From Gemmatimonas aurantiaca (GTDB lineage: Bacteria > Gemmatimonadota > Gemmatimonadetes > Gemmatimonadales > Gemmatimonadaceae), in NCBI RefSeq assembly GCF_037190085.1, contig NZ_JBBCJO010000001.1, forward strand, positions 248,001 through 312,000: a stretch of DNA of 64,000 bases. The letters run 5' to 3'. Below, in pieces: positions 37,678 through 46,788 of the stretch. The translations under genes and the position numbers were made by a program. The notes beneath the pieces were generated by a model. That model saw only the letters and a program-made list of their open reading frames with translations. It searched no databases and was not told where the DNA came from. The stretch's first letter is position 1, and every line of letters begins with the position of its first letter.

Positions 37678-40452
37678 ATGACATCGCGAGCCTCCTTCGG
37701 CACATTTCCGGATCTGCCCCCAACGCCGCCCTCCCCCGTGTCCGCTTCCCCCTCCTCCTCGTCGCAGGTCGCAGACCTGATCGGTGCCGCCGACCTGCTC
37801 GGCGGCATCCTGCTCGTGCTGGACGATGCGGGCCGGATCGTGGGCGCCAATGCGGGAGCCAGGCGTCTGTTCGGCACCGCGCTGTCGTCTCCCTTTCCGT
37901 GTCCGCTCGATGCCGTGCGGCCACATCGACCGGAGCTCGTGGCCTGGCTGGAAGCAAGTCTCACCGGACAGCAGGCTTCGCCGTTCGAGTTCGAAGCCCC
38001 GGGGGAGGACGGGCCCACCTGGTGGACATCGGTGCTCACCCAGGCTCCCCGGACGGCTGGCGGTACCCGCCTCTGGCTCTGGCGGGCGCACGACATCACC
38101 GTCTGGCGACAGCCGCGGCGCGTGGTGTCCGAACAGGCCTACGCCGCCGCACTGGCCGAATCCGAAGCCCGTCTCCGCGGCGTGCTGAATGCCGGGTTCG
38201 ATGCCGTGTGCATCGCCCGCGCGGTGCGCGGCCCCGACGGACGCATCGAGGATTTCATCGTTCTCGACGTGAATACCCGCGCCGGGGAGCGTGCCGGCAT
38301 GACGCGTGACGCCATGATCGGCAAGCCACTGCTGACCGTGTTCCCGCTGAGTCGGGCGTGGGGATTGTGGGAGGAGTGTTGCCGCGTGCTGCTCACCCGC
38401 AAACCATTCGAGACCACACACGAAGCCCCGATCGGCGATCAGCAGGTCCGGTGGTTGCGGCGCCTCGTCGTGCCCATCGACGGGGATGCCGTGGCGATCA
38501 GTTCCCGTGACGTCACCGATCGTCATCTCGAACAGACCGCCCTGGCCGCCAGCGAAGCCCGTCACCGTCAGTTGTTCGAGCACAACGGCGCCATCCAACT
38601 CCTCGCCGACGCCGAGACCTCACGCATCCTCGACGTGAATGCCGCTGCCGAAGCGTTCTACGGCTGGCCACGCGAGACGATGCGCGAGATGTACGTCATC
38701 GATCTCGATCCGTCGTCCATCGATCAATGGCGCACGGCGACCACCGGCATGGCGACCGGCACCGGCAAACGGGTTGCGCGGGATCATCGGCTGTCCACGG
38801 GAGCGCGCCGGCGCGTGGAGACCTTCCTCGGCGTTGCCGAAGTGGACGGTCGCCGCATCGTGCACATCATCGTGCAGGACATCACCGAGCGCACGCAGGC
38901 CGAACGTCGATTGCGGGAATCGGAAGCCCGGTTCCGGGCCGTGATCGGCGGCATGCGCGAAGGCGTGCTGCTGTACGACGACGCGGGCATCATCCGGGTG
39001 TGCAATCCCAGCGCCGAACGCATCCTGGGCATCGATGCCGATCGACTGATCGGCGTGGACTCGTCACGTGTGGATTGGCATGCGGTGCGGGAAGACGGAT
39101 CGCCCTGGCCCAACGATGCGCTGATCGGATTGCTGGCGCTGCGTTCGGGAGAGAGTCAGCCGCAGCAGTTGATGGCCGTCCAGCGCAAGGACGGCGAGAC
39201 CGCGTGGCTGAGTGTCACCGCCGATCCGCTGACGCGCCCGGGAGAACCGCAGCCCTACGGGGCCGTCGTGGTGTTCACCGATGTCACCGAGATGCGCGTC
39301 TCCAACGAACGGTTGCGGGAGGCGCAGAAGCTGGAGGCGGTGGCACAATTGGCGGGAGGCATCGCTCACGATTTCAACAATCTGCTCACCGTCATCACGG
39401 GAGCGACGAGCTTCCTGCGGGATTCGCTCGAGTCCACCTCACCGCTGCTGGAAGACGTGGCCGCCATCGAACGCGCTGCCGAACGCGCCGAGGAACTGAC
39501 GAAGCGCCTGCTGGCCGTCGGACGCCGTCAGATGTTGCGCAAGGAAGCAGTGGAGCTCAATCACCTGCTCGAGGAACAACTGGCTGCCATCCGGGAGGAG
39601 TTGCCGGCGTCCATTCAACTGCATTGTGATCTGTCCATCGTCCCGGTTGCGGCGACGCTCGATCGTTCCCGGTTGCTGGACGCGATTCAGACACTCGTGC
39701 ACAACGCACGCGAGGCGATGCCGCAGGGCGGGTCGCTCACGTTGCGCACCGGCCAGGTGGTGCGGACACATCCGCACGAACCCCCCTCCGAAGCGCTGCC
39801 GCGTGCTTTTGCGGTGCTGTCCGTACACGACACCGGCGTCGGCATGGAGGAGGAGACACGCGCGCGATTGTTCGAACCGTTCTTCTCCACCCAGCCGTTC
39901 GGCAACAATCGTGGGATGGGACTCGCGTCGGTGCATGGCATGGTGCACCAGAGCCGCGGCTTCATGGAGTGCGAATCCCAACCCGGACTTGGCACCACGC
40001 TGCAACTGTATTTTCCGATGGCGACCGTCACGCCACCGGCGCGTCCCGCGGCCACGTCTGTCGGGCGCGATCGCGCGTCCGGCGCCGTGCTCGTGGTGGA
40101 CGACGATCCGATGTTGCGCGAACTCGGACGTCGCATGATCGAGAAGATCGGCGAGAAGGCATTCACCGCGACGTCGGGTGTGGATGCGCTGGCCTTTCTC
40201 GAGAAACGCTCGGCCGAGATCTCGACGGTGATCACCGATCTGACCATGCCCGACATGGGTGGTCTCGAACTCATTGCCCGACTCGCCGAGCGGTATCCCG
40301 CCTTGCCTGTCGTGGCGATCAGCGGCTTCGCGGTGCAGGTGGGCGCCAGAGCCACGCTCGACGCCCGCCAGGTGCCGTTCGTCGCCAAACCTTTCACGAT
40401 GCCTGAATTGGCGCAGGCGTTGACGGTGGCCCGGGCCCGCGTGGCTCGCTGA
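37678..40452 (+). CDS. hybrid histidine kinase with multiple PAS domains
   Basis: 924 residues from ATG 37678, no membrane segment visible, so probably cytoplasmic. Successive PAS-type domains lie at about 30-145, 160-285, 290-410 and 415-545. HisKA follows with His564 (GGIAHDFNNLLTVITG). The HATPase has DTGVGMEEETRARLFEPFFST and GMGLASVHGMV. A C-terminal receiver (VLVVDDDPMLRELG) carries phospho-acceptor Asp854 (VITDLTMPDMGG). The signal is unknown. The regulator on the opposite strand is the obvious candidate partner, although its receiver looks inactive. Confidence 0.92.
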   Translation: MTSRASFGTFPDLPPTPPSPVSASPSSSSQVADLIGAADLLGGILLVLDDAGRIVGANAGARRLFGTALSSPFPCPLDAVRPHRPELVAWLEASLTGQQASPFEFEAPGEDGPTWWTSVLTQAPRTAGGTRLWLWRAHDITVWRQPRRVVSEQAYAAALAESEARLRGVLNAGFDAVCIARAVRGPDGRIEDFIVLDVNTRAGERAGMTRDAMIGKPLLTVFPLSRAWGLWEECCRVLLTRKPFETTHEAPIGDQQVRWLRRLVVPIDGDAVAISSRDVTDRHLEQTALAASEARHRQLFEHNGAIQLLADAETSRILDVNAAAEAFYGWPRETMREMYVIDLDPSSIDQWRTATTGMATGTGKRVARDHRLSTGARRRVETFLGVAEVDGRRIVHIIVQDITERTQAERRLRESEARFRAVIGGMREGVLLYDDAGIIRVCNPSAERILGIDADRLIGVDSSRVDWHAVREDGSPWPNDALIGLLALRSGESQPQQLMAVQRKDGETAWLSVTADPLTRPGEPQPYGAVVVFTDVTEMRVSNERLREAQKLEAVAQLAGGIAHDFNNLLTVITGATSFLRDSLESTSPLLEDVAAIERAAERAEELTKRLLAVGRRQMLRKEAVELNHLLEEQLAAIREELPASIQLHCDLSIVPVAATLDRSRLLDAIQTLVHNAREAMPQGGSLTLRTGQVVRTHPHEPPSEALPRAFAVLSVHDTGVGMEEETRARLFEPFFSTQPFGNNRGMGLASVHGMVHQSRGFMECESQPGLGTTLQLYFPMATVTPPARPAATSVGRDRASGAVLVVDDDPMLRELGRRMIEKIGEKAFTATSGVDALAFLEKRSAEISTVITDLTMPDMGGLELIARLAERYPALPVVAISGFAVQVGARATLDARQVPFVAKPFTMPELAQALTVARARVAR

Positions 40453-40476
40453 GCATATCGCGGGCCGTCTGGCCGT

Positions 40477-41088
40477 CTAGAGCAGTTGCTGCTGCCCTTC
40501 GTCGCGTCGCGGCACGATGTGGCAGGCGCGGCAACGGGCTTCGTAGGAATCGGCCGCACCGACCATGATGGTGGGCGATTCGTAGGGCGCCGGCTTGCCG
40601 TCGATCAATCGCTGATTGCGACTGGCCGGCGATCCGCACAACACGCAGATCGCGTGCAGTTTGTCGACCATTTCCGCCACGGCCATGAGCTGGGGCATGG
40701 CGCCGAACGGTTCCCCGCGAAAATCGGTGTCGGTGCCGGCGAGGATGACGCGACGTCCCCGGTCGGCCAGACTCGACGCCACCTGCACGACACCGGCGTC
40801 GAGGAACTGCGCCTCGTCGATGGCAATGACCTGCGCCATCGGGTCGAGGCGCAGCAGGATCTGCGCGGATGAGTCCACGGGGGTCGCCTCGAAGGTCCGC
40901 CGGTCGTGGCTGGATACGGCCCACAGACCGGCATACCGATCATCCAGGTGCGACTTGAACACCTGCACACGTTTGCGCGCAATGGTCGCGCGGCGCACAC
41001 GGCGGAGCAGTTCCTCCGTCTTGCCGCTGAACATCACGCCGGCGATCACTTCCATCCAACCGCCGGCGACCTGGAACCCCCCACTCAT
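40477..41088 (-). CDS. tdk: thymidine kinase (type II)
   Basis: Salvage kinase making dTMP from thymidine. 203 residues. P-loop GVMFSGKTEELL, IAIDEAQFLD (Walker B), GTDTDFRGEPFG and lasso-loop residues are present. Zinc site CVLC...CRAC is present. Starts 3 nt after the stop of the degenerate helicase gene, so the pair is co-transcribed. Confidence 0.96.
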   Translation of the reverse strand: MSGGFQVAGGWMEVIAGVMFSGKTEELLRRVRRATIARKRVQVFKSHLDDRYAGLWAVSSHDRRTFEATPVDSSAQILLRLDPMAQVIAIDEAQFLDAGVVQVASSLADRGRRVILAGTDTDFRGEPFGAMPQLMAVAEMVDKLHAICVLCGSPASRNQRLIDGKPAPYESPTIMVGAADSYEARCRACHIVPRRDEGQQQLL

Positions 41089-41091
41089 CCG

Positions 41092-43056
41092 TCAATCCTC
41101 GGCGTCGAAGTCTCCACCGCGATCGAACGACGGACGGGCCGGGCGGCGCGCATGCTTCATGCGCTCCGAACGTTCGGCCCATTCCGCACGCCCCTCCACG
41201 CGCTCGCGCACGGGACGATCGCCGAAGGCGCGACGTTCGTCATCGGCCCGCGGAGGACGACCGCCGCCGCGCATGCCGCCGCGATCGCCCCGATCATCAC
41301 GACCACCACGCTCGCTGCGCTCACCACGACCCTCGAAGCTGCCACGGGGGCCGCGTGGGCCACCAAAACCGCCGGAGCGTCCACCTGGACGGTCACCGCG
41401 ATCGCCACGATCACCACGATCGCCACGATCACCACGATCACCGCGCGGTCCGCCGAAACTCCGTCCGCGACCACCCTCACGGCCACCATCCCGGTCGCCC
41501 CGATCGAAGCTGCGACCAAAACTCCGCTCGCCGCGGTCACCACGATCACCGCGGTCACCACGATCGAAACCGCGGCCGCGCTCACCGCGTTCGCCTCCCC
41601 GTTCGCCGCCACGCACGTCGATGCGGGCACTGAGACGGCGGCCGCGCAACGTGCTGCTCGCCAGCGCGCCCACGGCCTTGGCTGCGTCCTCCGCGCTCAG
41701 TTCCACGATGGCGTGCGACTCGAACAGCTCCACCTGACCGATACGATCGCCCGGAATCTCCACTTCGTTGGCAATGGCACCCACGATGTCGCCCACACGC
41801 ACGCCATCACGCTTGCCCACCGCGAGGAAGACCCGCTGACGGCCCGCCGATGGCCCTTCTTCACCGCGCGAGGCGTCACGTGATGCCTCACGCGAAGGCT
41901 TGGCGCCGGCGGCCGCATGACGGGCGCGCAATGCGATGCCATCGCGACGGGCGCCTTCGTAGAGGCGCACCGCGGCGGCCGCGATTTCGAGGGCGTCGTT
42001 CGTCTCCAGCAGCGGTGCGAGCAGCGCCAGCTCACTTGCCGTCGCACCACCATTGGCCAGCGTCGAACGCAGCGCGGTGCGCAACTGCTGCACACGCTCT
42101 TCCGCACTCGCCTTGCGCACCGCTGGCGTCCAGGCTTCGGCCAGCCCCTCCGTGAACAGACGGAACGTCGGCAATTCCTCGGGCAACAGCAGGGCCACCG
42201 CGTCCACCGGACGCATGGCCACCGCTTCCACCAGCGCGTCGTACGACGCGGGCGCTTCCCAGAGCACCGTCAACGCCACGTGCTGTGCGCTGGGTTGACG
42301 TGTCACCTGCACACTGGTGCCGTCCACCGACAGGCCGAGGCGCTCGAGGGCCACCACCGCATCGGCGGCGCCGGCATCGGTGCTGGCCACGATCGCCAGT
42401 GACGGCGGATCCTGCTCGTCGAGCAGGGCGCGCAGGGCATCCGCGCGACCACCGGCCGAGGTGAGGAGGAAACGTGGCGTGATCGCCAGTGGCGTGTCGC
42501 CGACGATCACCGGTGACAGACGGCGTGCCCGCCGCAACTGCGCTTCGATGAAGGCGGTCGTCTCTTCGGTTTCGGTCTCCAATGTCGCCACACGCATCAC
42601 ATCACCGGGCGCGTCACCCAGCAGCGCCTGCAGGGTCTCGGCCCCATTGGCGGCGAGCACTTCGTCGAGTCCGATGATCACCACGACCTGCAGGTGCTGC
42701 AGATCGAGCGCCGCATCGCGACGCAGACCGAGGAGGTCCGTGGCTGTACCGGTGACGACGGCCACCGGCCCGGTGGCCAGTACACGCCGGGCCCGCAATA
42801 CACCGGTGACCGGCACGACACGACCGGCATCGGCACCGAGCAGCCGGCGGGCCTGCGCCGAGGCGGCCAAGGCCTGTTCGAGAGTGGGTGTGATCACGAG
42901 GCAGGTGGGAGCAGCGGCATCGCCCGCCTCCCGGCTCCGTTCGATTCCCGGCCGCATCGCGGCGGCCATCATCCGCAAATCCGCTGGGCCCTGCAGCACC
43001 ACGTGCTGGCTCCGCGTCGCCCCTGGCGACGTCTCTTCCCGTTCCTGCTCGCTCAC
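41092..43056 (-). CDS. degenerate DEAD-box protein with DbpA-type RNA-binding domain and RGG/RGD tail
   Basis: 654 residues from GTG 43056 (GGAG 7 nt upstream). The N-terminal 400 residues align in order with DEAD-box core motifs but have lost the key residues. No GxGKT P-loop is seen (VVLQGPADLRMM in its place). Motif Ia-like LVITPTLEQAL remains, and TGTATDLLGLRRDAALDL resembles the TPGRLxDxL block. The DEAD box has become GLDEVLA. Residues about 407-477 (RVFLAVGKRDGVRVGDIVGA) match the DbpA RNA-binding domain. The rest is an RGD/RGG-repeat tail. I infer an ATP-independent RNA-binding protein or chaperone. Confidence 0.82.
   Translation of the reverse strand: MSEQEREETSPGATRSQHVVLQGPADLRMMAAAMRPGIERSREAGDAAAPTCLVITPTLEQALAASAQARRLLGADAGRVVPVTGVLRARRVLATGPVAVVTGTATDLLGLRRDAALDLQHLQVVVIIGLDEVLAANGAETLQALLGDAPGDVMRVATLETETEETTAFIEAQLRRARRLSPVIVGDTPLAITPRFLLTSAGGRADALRALLDEQDPPSLAIVASTDAGAADAVVALERLGLSVDGTSVQVTRQPSAQHVALTVLWEAPASYDALVEAVAMRPVDAVALLLPEELPTFRLFTEGLAEAWTPAVRKASAEERVQQLRTALRSTLANGGATASELALLAPLLETNDALEIAAAAVRLYEGARRDGIALRARHAAAGAKPSREASRDASRGEEGPSAGRQRVFLAVGKRDGVRVGDIVGAIANEVEIPGDRIGQVELFESHAIVELSAEDAAKAVGALASSTLRGRRLSARIDVRGGERGGERGERGRGFDRGDRGDRGDRGERSFGRSFDRGDRDGGREGGRGRSFGGPRGDRGDRGDRGDRGDRGDRPGGRSGGFGGPRGPRGSFEGRGERSERGGRDDRGDRGGMRGGGRPPRADDERRAFGDRPVRERVEGRAEWAERSERMKHARRPARPSFDRGGDFDAED
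41398..41450. repeat. 9-bp minisatellite coding for RGD repeats
   Basis: The unit CGATCACCA/CGATCGCCA repeats about five times in tandem. It encodes the (RGD)n run in the tail of the degenerate DEAD-box protein. A second short cluster lies at about 41535-41570. Confidence 0.75.
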
Positions 43057-43188
43057 GTCCCGCTCCTTCAGTTGTCGGTCAGCCCGGCCGCCCAACGGCC
43101 GGCATCTGGTTGCGCCCCATGGCGCACACCTGTGAAAGTTACACGGATCCGCCCGCGAAACCCACTCCACTCCACTCCTGGTTTGCTC

Positions 43189-44379
43189 ATGTCACTGGTT
43201 TTCCAGCCCTCGCAGAACATCGTCCGCCTCAAGGAATCCGCCACCCTGGCGGTCGCCGCGAAGGCTCGTGCGCTCAAGGCTGCTGGAAAATCCATCATCG
43301 ACCTCGGGGCCGGTGAGCCCGACTTCGACACCCCGGTTTTCATTCGCGAAGCAGCGGTCGAGGCCATGAATGCGGGCCACACACATTACACGGCTACCGA
43401 AGGGGTGCTGCCGCTCCGCGAAGCGATCGCGGCCGACGCCAATCGCATCCAGGTGCAGGGCACACCCGTCACACCCGCCGAAGTGGTGGTCTCGAACGGA
43501 TCCAAGCAGTCGCTCTACAACGCCTGCGTGTGCTGTTTCGGCCCCGGCGATGAAGTGCTCGTGCCGACGCCCTCCTGGACCAGCTACTACGAGATGATCG
43601 AACTCGCGCGCGCCGTATCGGTGCCGGTGTTCGGCGATCCCGCCAACTCGCTCAAGGTGACGGCCGACCAGCTCGCGGCGGCGGCCACGCCGCGCACCCG
43701 GGGGCTGATGCTCAACTCCCCGAGCAATCCCACCGGGGCGGTGTATTCGCGCGCCGAACTCACGGCCATTCTGACGCTGGCCGCCGAGCGGGGATGGTGG
43801 GTCATCGCCGACGAGATCTACCTGCGCATCGCGTACGAAGGGGGCGCGCAGTCGGCGCTCGAAGTGGCGCCCACGCGCGAGAATCTCATCGTCATCAACG
43901 GGGTGGCGAAGGCCTACGCGATGACCGGCTGGCGCATCGGCTGGTCCATTGCTCCCGTCGCGGTGAGCAAAGCCATGACGGCATTCCAGTCGCACACCAC
44001 GTCCAATCCCTCGTCGATTTCACAGTATGCGACGCTGGCGGCGCTGGCGCGTCGCGACGAAGCCGATGCCGCCGTGAACACCATGGTGCAGGCTTTCCGT
44101 GAACGCCGTGATGCCGTGGTCTCGGCGCTGCGCGCGTTCCCCTCGGTGCGTTACGTGCATCCGGCCGGCGCGTTCTACGTGTACGTGAACGTCGAGGGCT
44201 TCCGCGGCGCCGACGATCCGGGTGCGACGTTTGCCGCGGCGGTTCTCGAAGAACATGGCGTGGCGGTGGTGCCGGGCAGTGCCTTCCTGACACCCGGCTG
44301 GATTCGCGCCAGCTACGCCACGACTCAATCCGTGGCCGTGGATGGCGTGACGCGCATTGCACGGTGTCTCACGCAGTAA
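43189..44379 (+). CDS. PLP-dependent class I aminotransferase (aspartate aminotransferase-like)
   Basis: 396 residues from ATG 43189. Family blocks are IIDLGAGEPDFDTP, GHTHYTATEGVLPLREAI, NSPSNPTGAVYSR and WWVIADEIYLRIAY. The PLP lysine is Lys241 in INGVAKAYAMTGWRIGW (Ala where Ser is usual before Lys). Resembles subgroup I-gamma aspartate/aromatic aminotransferases; substrate cannot be fixed. Followed after 31 nt by a RAM-domain protein on the same strand. Confidence 0.92.
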   Translation: MSLVFQPSQNIVRLKESATLAVAAKARALKAAGKSIIDLGAGEPDFDTPVFIREAAVEAMNAGHTHYTATEGVLPLREAIAADANRIQVQGTPVTPAEVVVSNGSKQSLYNACVCCFGPGDEVLVPTPSWTSYYEMIELARAVSVPVFGDPANSLKVTADQLAAAATPRTRGLMLNSPSNPTGAVYSRAELTAILTLAAERGWWVIADEIYLRIAYEGGAQSALEVAPTRENLIVINGVAKAYAMTGWRIGWSIAPVAVSKAMTAFQSHTTSNPSSISQYATLAALARRDEADAAVNTMVQAFRERRDAVVSALRAFPSVRYVHPAGAFYVYVNVEGFRGADDPGATFAAAVLEEHGVAVVPGSAFLTPGWIRASYATTQSVAVDGVTRIARCLTQ

Positions 44380-44410
44380 TTCTTCTTCCTCCTCTATCTC
44401 CAACGGCCCG

Positions 44411-44689
44411 ATGATCACGACGATCGTGCTGGTGCAAGCCGACCCGAAGGCCATCCCCGCCTGTGCCACCGCCCTCGCGGGGATCGACGGCGTTGCCGAG
44501 GTCTATTCCGTGTCCGGTGCCTGGGACCTGGTGGCCATCGTGCGCGTGCCCGATCTCGAACGGGTGGCCACCGTGGTCACCCTGGAGTTCGCCAATGTGC
44601 CCGGCATCGTGCGGACGCAGACGCTGACCGCGTTTCGCACGTACAGCCGCAACGACCTCGAACAGGCCTGGGACATCGGCATCGAGTGA
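44411..44689 (+). CDS. stand-alone Lrp/AsnC ligand-binding (RAM) domain protein
   Basis: 92 residues from ATG 44411. MITTIVLVQADPKA, VAEVYSVSGAWDLVAIVRVPD and GIVRTQTLTAFRTYS form the alpha/beta ACT-like fold of Lrp effector domains, with no helix-turn-helix. Such proteins oligomerise and may bind amino acids or modulate full-length Lrp proteins. The adjoining aminotransferase fits an amino-acid link. Confidence 0.85.
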   Translation: MITTIVLVQADPKAIPACATALAGIDGVAEVYSVSGAWDLVAIVRVPDLERVATVVTLEFANVPGIVRTQTLTAFRTYSRNDLEQAWDIGIE

Positions 44690-44702
44690 AGCTGGTCGCT
44701 GC

Positions 44703-45629
44703 CTATCCGCAGCGACCGCGTTCGTACTTCCAGGACTCGAGCCAGGTGTCGCCTTCGAAACGGAAGGCATACGTCACCAGCGGGAACTGCGGCAACTGCA
44801 CGCCGAAGAACAACTCGGCCTTGCCATCGCCGTCGGCATCGAGCGCGCCGAGGAATTTGCGACGCGGCTGGATGCGACTCGACGAGACATCGGTGTACGT
44901 GTACGACGGCTTGTAGCCGTAGATGCCCTTGTCCAGCACGACCATGAAGTGATGCGGCCGTTCGGTGATGCGCGTGGCCGAATCGGGGAGCGCCTCGGGG
45001 TCATCGTATGTCACGATGATGGTCGGACGTGGTGATGCGCCCGTGGCCACGACGTACACGTTGCGCTTGTAGTTCGCCATGCGAGACAGCGGAATGCCCG
45101 CCGTGGGCGCCACGAGGGTGTTCACGGTGGCGAGCACGCCCTGCAGTTCGCCGTCGCTCAGTGCCGCGGCAGCGGGGCGGGCAATGGGCTTCGTGCCACT
45201 CGTCAGCAATTCCACGCGCGGATCGAGCGCAACCTGTGCGGCGGGCAATGGCGAAGGGCAGGGCAGTGTGTCGAGGGCGGCACCTTCCCACATGCCCCGC
45301 GTGCTGCGCACCGCCGATGTCGGTTCTCCGTACCGGTAAGGGACGAAGCTCGCGCTGCTCTGCAGATAGTCCAGATCGAACGCGCGCCATCCGCGTCCGC
45401 TCAGACGCAGTGAACGCAAGCCCTTCTCCCCGATGGTCGCGATGGGGATCACGCGCGGCGTGGCATTGGCGCGATCCACGCGAAACAGCGCCGTCGGCTG
45501 GGCCGCGAGCAGTGTGCTGTCGCTCTGCCAGGCCGTATCGGTCTGGGGCGGGTTGAGCGCCGTCTTGACGCGGTCACACCCCGCCAGGCTCAGGGCGAGA
45601 ATGATGAACCGCAGGGGGCGTGTCGGCAT
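44703..45629 (-). CDS. lipoprotein of unknown function
   Basis: 308 residues from ATG 45629. The signal (RFIILALSLAGC) ends in lipobox SLAGC. The mature protein has no recognised catalytic motif. DADGDGKAELFFGVQ near the C-terminus resembles an FG-GAP/VCBS-like calcium loop. Converges with the RAM-domain gene (14 nt between stops) and diverges from the next exported-protein gene. The long upstream in-frame extension is a shadow of that gene. Confidence 0.75.
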   Translation of the reverse strand: MPTRPLRFIILALSLAGCDRVKTALNPPQTDTAWQSDSTLLAAQPTALFRVDRANATPRVIPIATIGEKGLRSLRLSGRGWRAFDLDYLQSSASFVPYRYGEPTSAVRSTRGMWEGAALDTLPCPSPLPAAQVALDPRVELLTSGTKPIARPAAAALSDGELQGVLATVNTLVAPTAGIPLSRMANYKRNVYVVATGASPRPTIIVTYDDPEALPDSATRITERPHHFMVVLDKGIYGYKPSYTYTDVSSSRIQPRRKFLGALDADGDGKAELFFGVQLPQFPLVTYAFRFEGDTWLESWKYERGRCG

Positions 45630-45757
45630 GCGAGGACGGAAAGAGGGAGTCACACAGGCAGTTTCGGCCGTTCGCCGCCGGAAGTCCACACCCCACGGAG
45701 CATCGGTCGGCATGAGGGGTATGCGGGGAGGAAACACATGGGTGTCTGGAGGCCCGG

Positions 45758-46687
45758 ATGGTGAGATGCAGGGCGGTGGTCGCCGTGCTCCTGGTGATGA
45801 CATGGTATGGCGGGAGCGGCGCGTCCATCGGGGCGGCGCAGTCCTCCGCGTCCAGACCCGGAGGATCCGGCGATGGCCGCGAAATGGTACGACTGATGGT
45901 GCGCCCGCAGGTGGGGGATACGCTGTACCTGCAGATGGAGCAGACCATCGAAATGCGCGGGCGTCGTGGCGGAAGTGGGGCCCGGGGCACCGACGGTGCC
46001 TCCCGCTCTCCCGAGTATGGTCCCCGGATTGGCACCACCGGCCGGGTGACCCGGTTGCTGCTTTTTGCCCACTCGCTCGTGGAATCGAGCGATCTCGCCG
46101 GCACCACCGTGCTGGCCACGAGCGATTCGGTCGTGATGTGGCTTGGCACCACCGCCGACATGGGGCCGCCACAGCGACAGGCGCTGCAGGACGATGCCCG
46201 GCAGGTACGCGTACGGGTCATGCCCGATGGCTCGATGCGCATGCACAATCCGCCGCCGGGCGCCGCGTCGCTCGGCGCGACCCTGGCATCGGTGCCCGGC
46301 TTGCTTCCGGAGACACCCGTGGCCGTGGGCAGTGAATGGATGCGCGACATGGCCCTCCCCACACTGCCGGTGAGCGGCTTCCGGGCCGATGGGGTGGTGC
46401 AGGTGAAGCTCCGGCTCGATTCCCTGACCCGCGGTGGACGGGATGCATGGGTGACGCTCTCCGGAGTGCTGCGCCGCGGCGGTACGTCGCCCGACTGGCC
46501 CCCCGGTACACGGGTCGTGACGTCAGGAACCATTCGAGGGCACATGCTCATCGATCGTCAGCGGGCATGGATCATGAGCGCCCTCACCGAACTCGATGTC
46601 TCCAGCGAACTCGCGCCCGGCACGACGTCGGGCAATGCGCCGACGCTGCTCGACATGCACATCGTGCAGCAGGTGCGCGTGCGCTGA
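45758..46687 (+). CDS. exported protein of unknown function
   Basis: 309 residues. TGGAGG 5 nt before the ATG. A signal peptide (VVAVLLVMTWYG...GAAQ) is followed by a beta-rich mature part: REMVRLMVRPQVGDTLYLQMEQTIEM, SEWMRDMALPTLPVSGF and GHMLIDRQRAWIMSALTELDV. No family recognised. Periplasmic or secreted location inferred from the signal. Confidence 0.72.
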   Translation: MVRCRAVVAVLLVMTWYGGSGASIGAAQSSASRPGGSGDGREMVRLMVRPQVGDTLYLQMEQTIEMRGRRGGSGARGTDGASRSPEYGPRIGTTGRVTRLLLFAHSLVESSDLAGTTVLATSDSVVMWLGTTADMGPPQRQALQDDARQVRVRVMPDGSMRMHNPPPGAASLGATLASVPGLLPETPVAVGSEWMRDMALPTLPVSGFRADGVVQVKLRLDSLTRGGRDAWVTLSGVLRRGGTSPDWPPGTRVVTSGTIRGHMLIDRQRAWIMSALTELDVSSELAPGTTSGNAPTLLDMHIVQQVRVR

Positions 46688-46788
46688 GGGCCCGCTGAAC
46701 GTCGGGCGGTCGCGCATACGTTCCCCTGCTGCCTGCGCCTCCCCGCGCTTCCCCGCTCATCCCATGACGCGTCGTTAAGTTTGCCCGC

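Noticed and set aside
41398..41450. CRISPR-like array from the evenly spaced CGATCACCA repeats
   Set aside because: Units are 9 bp with no spacers and simply encode RGD repeats in a protein tail.
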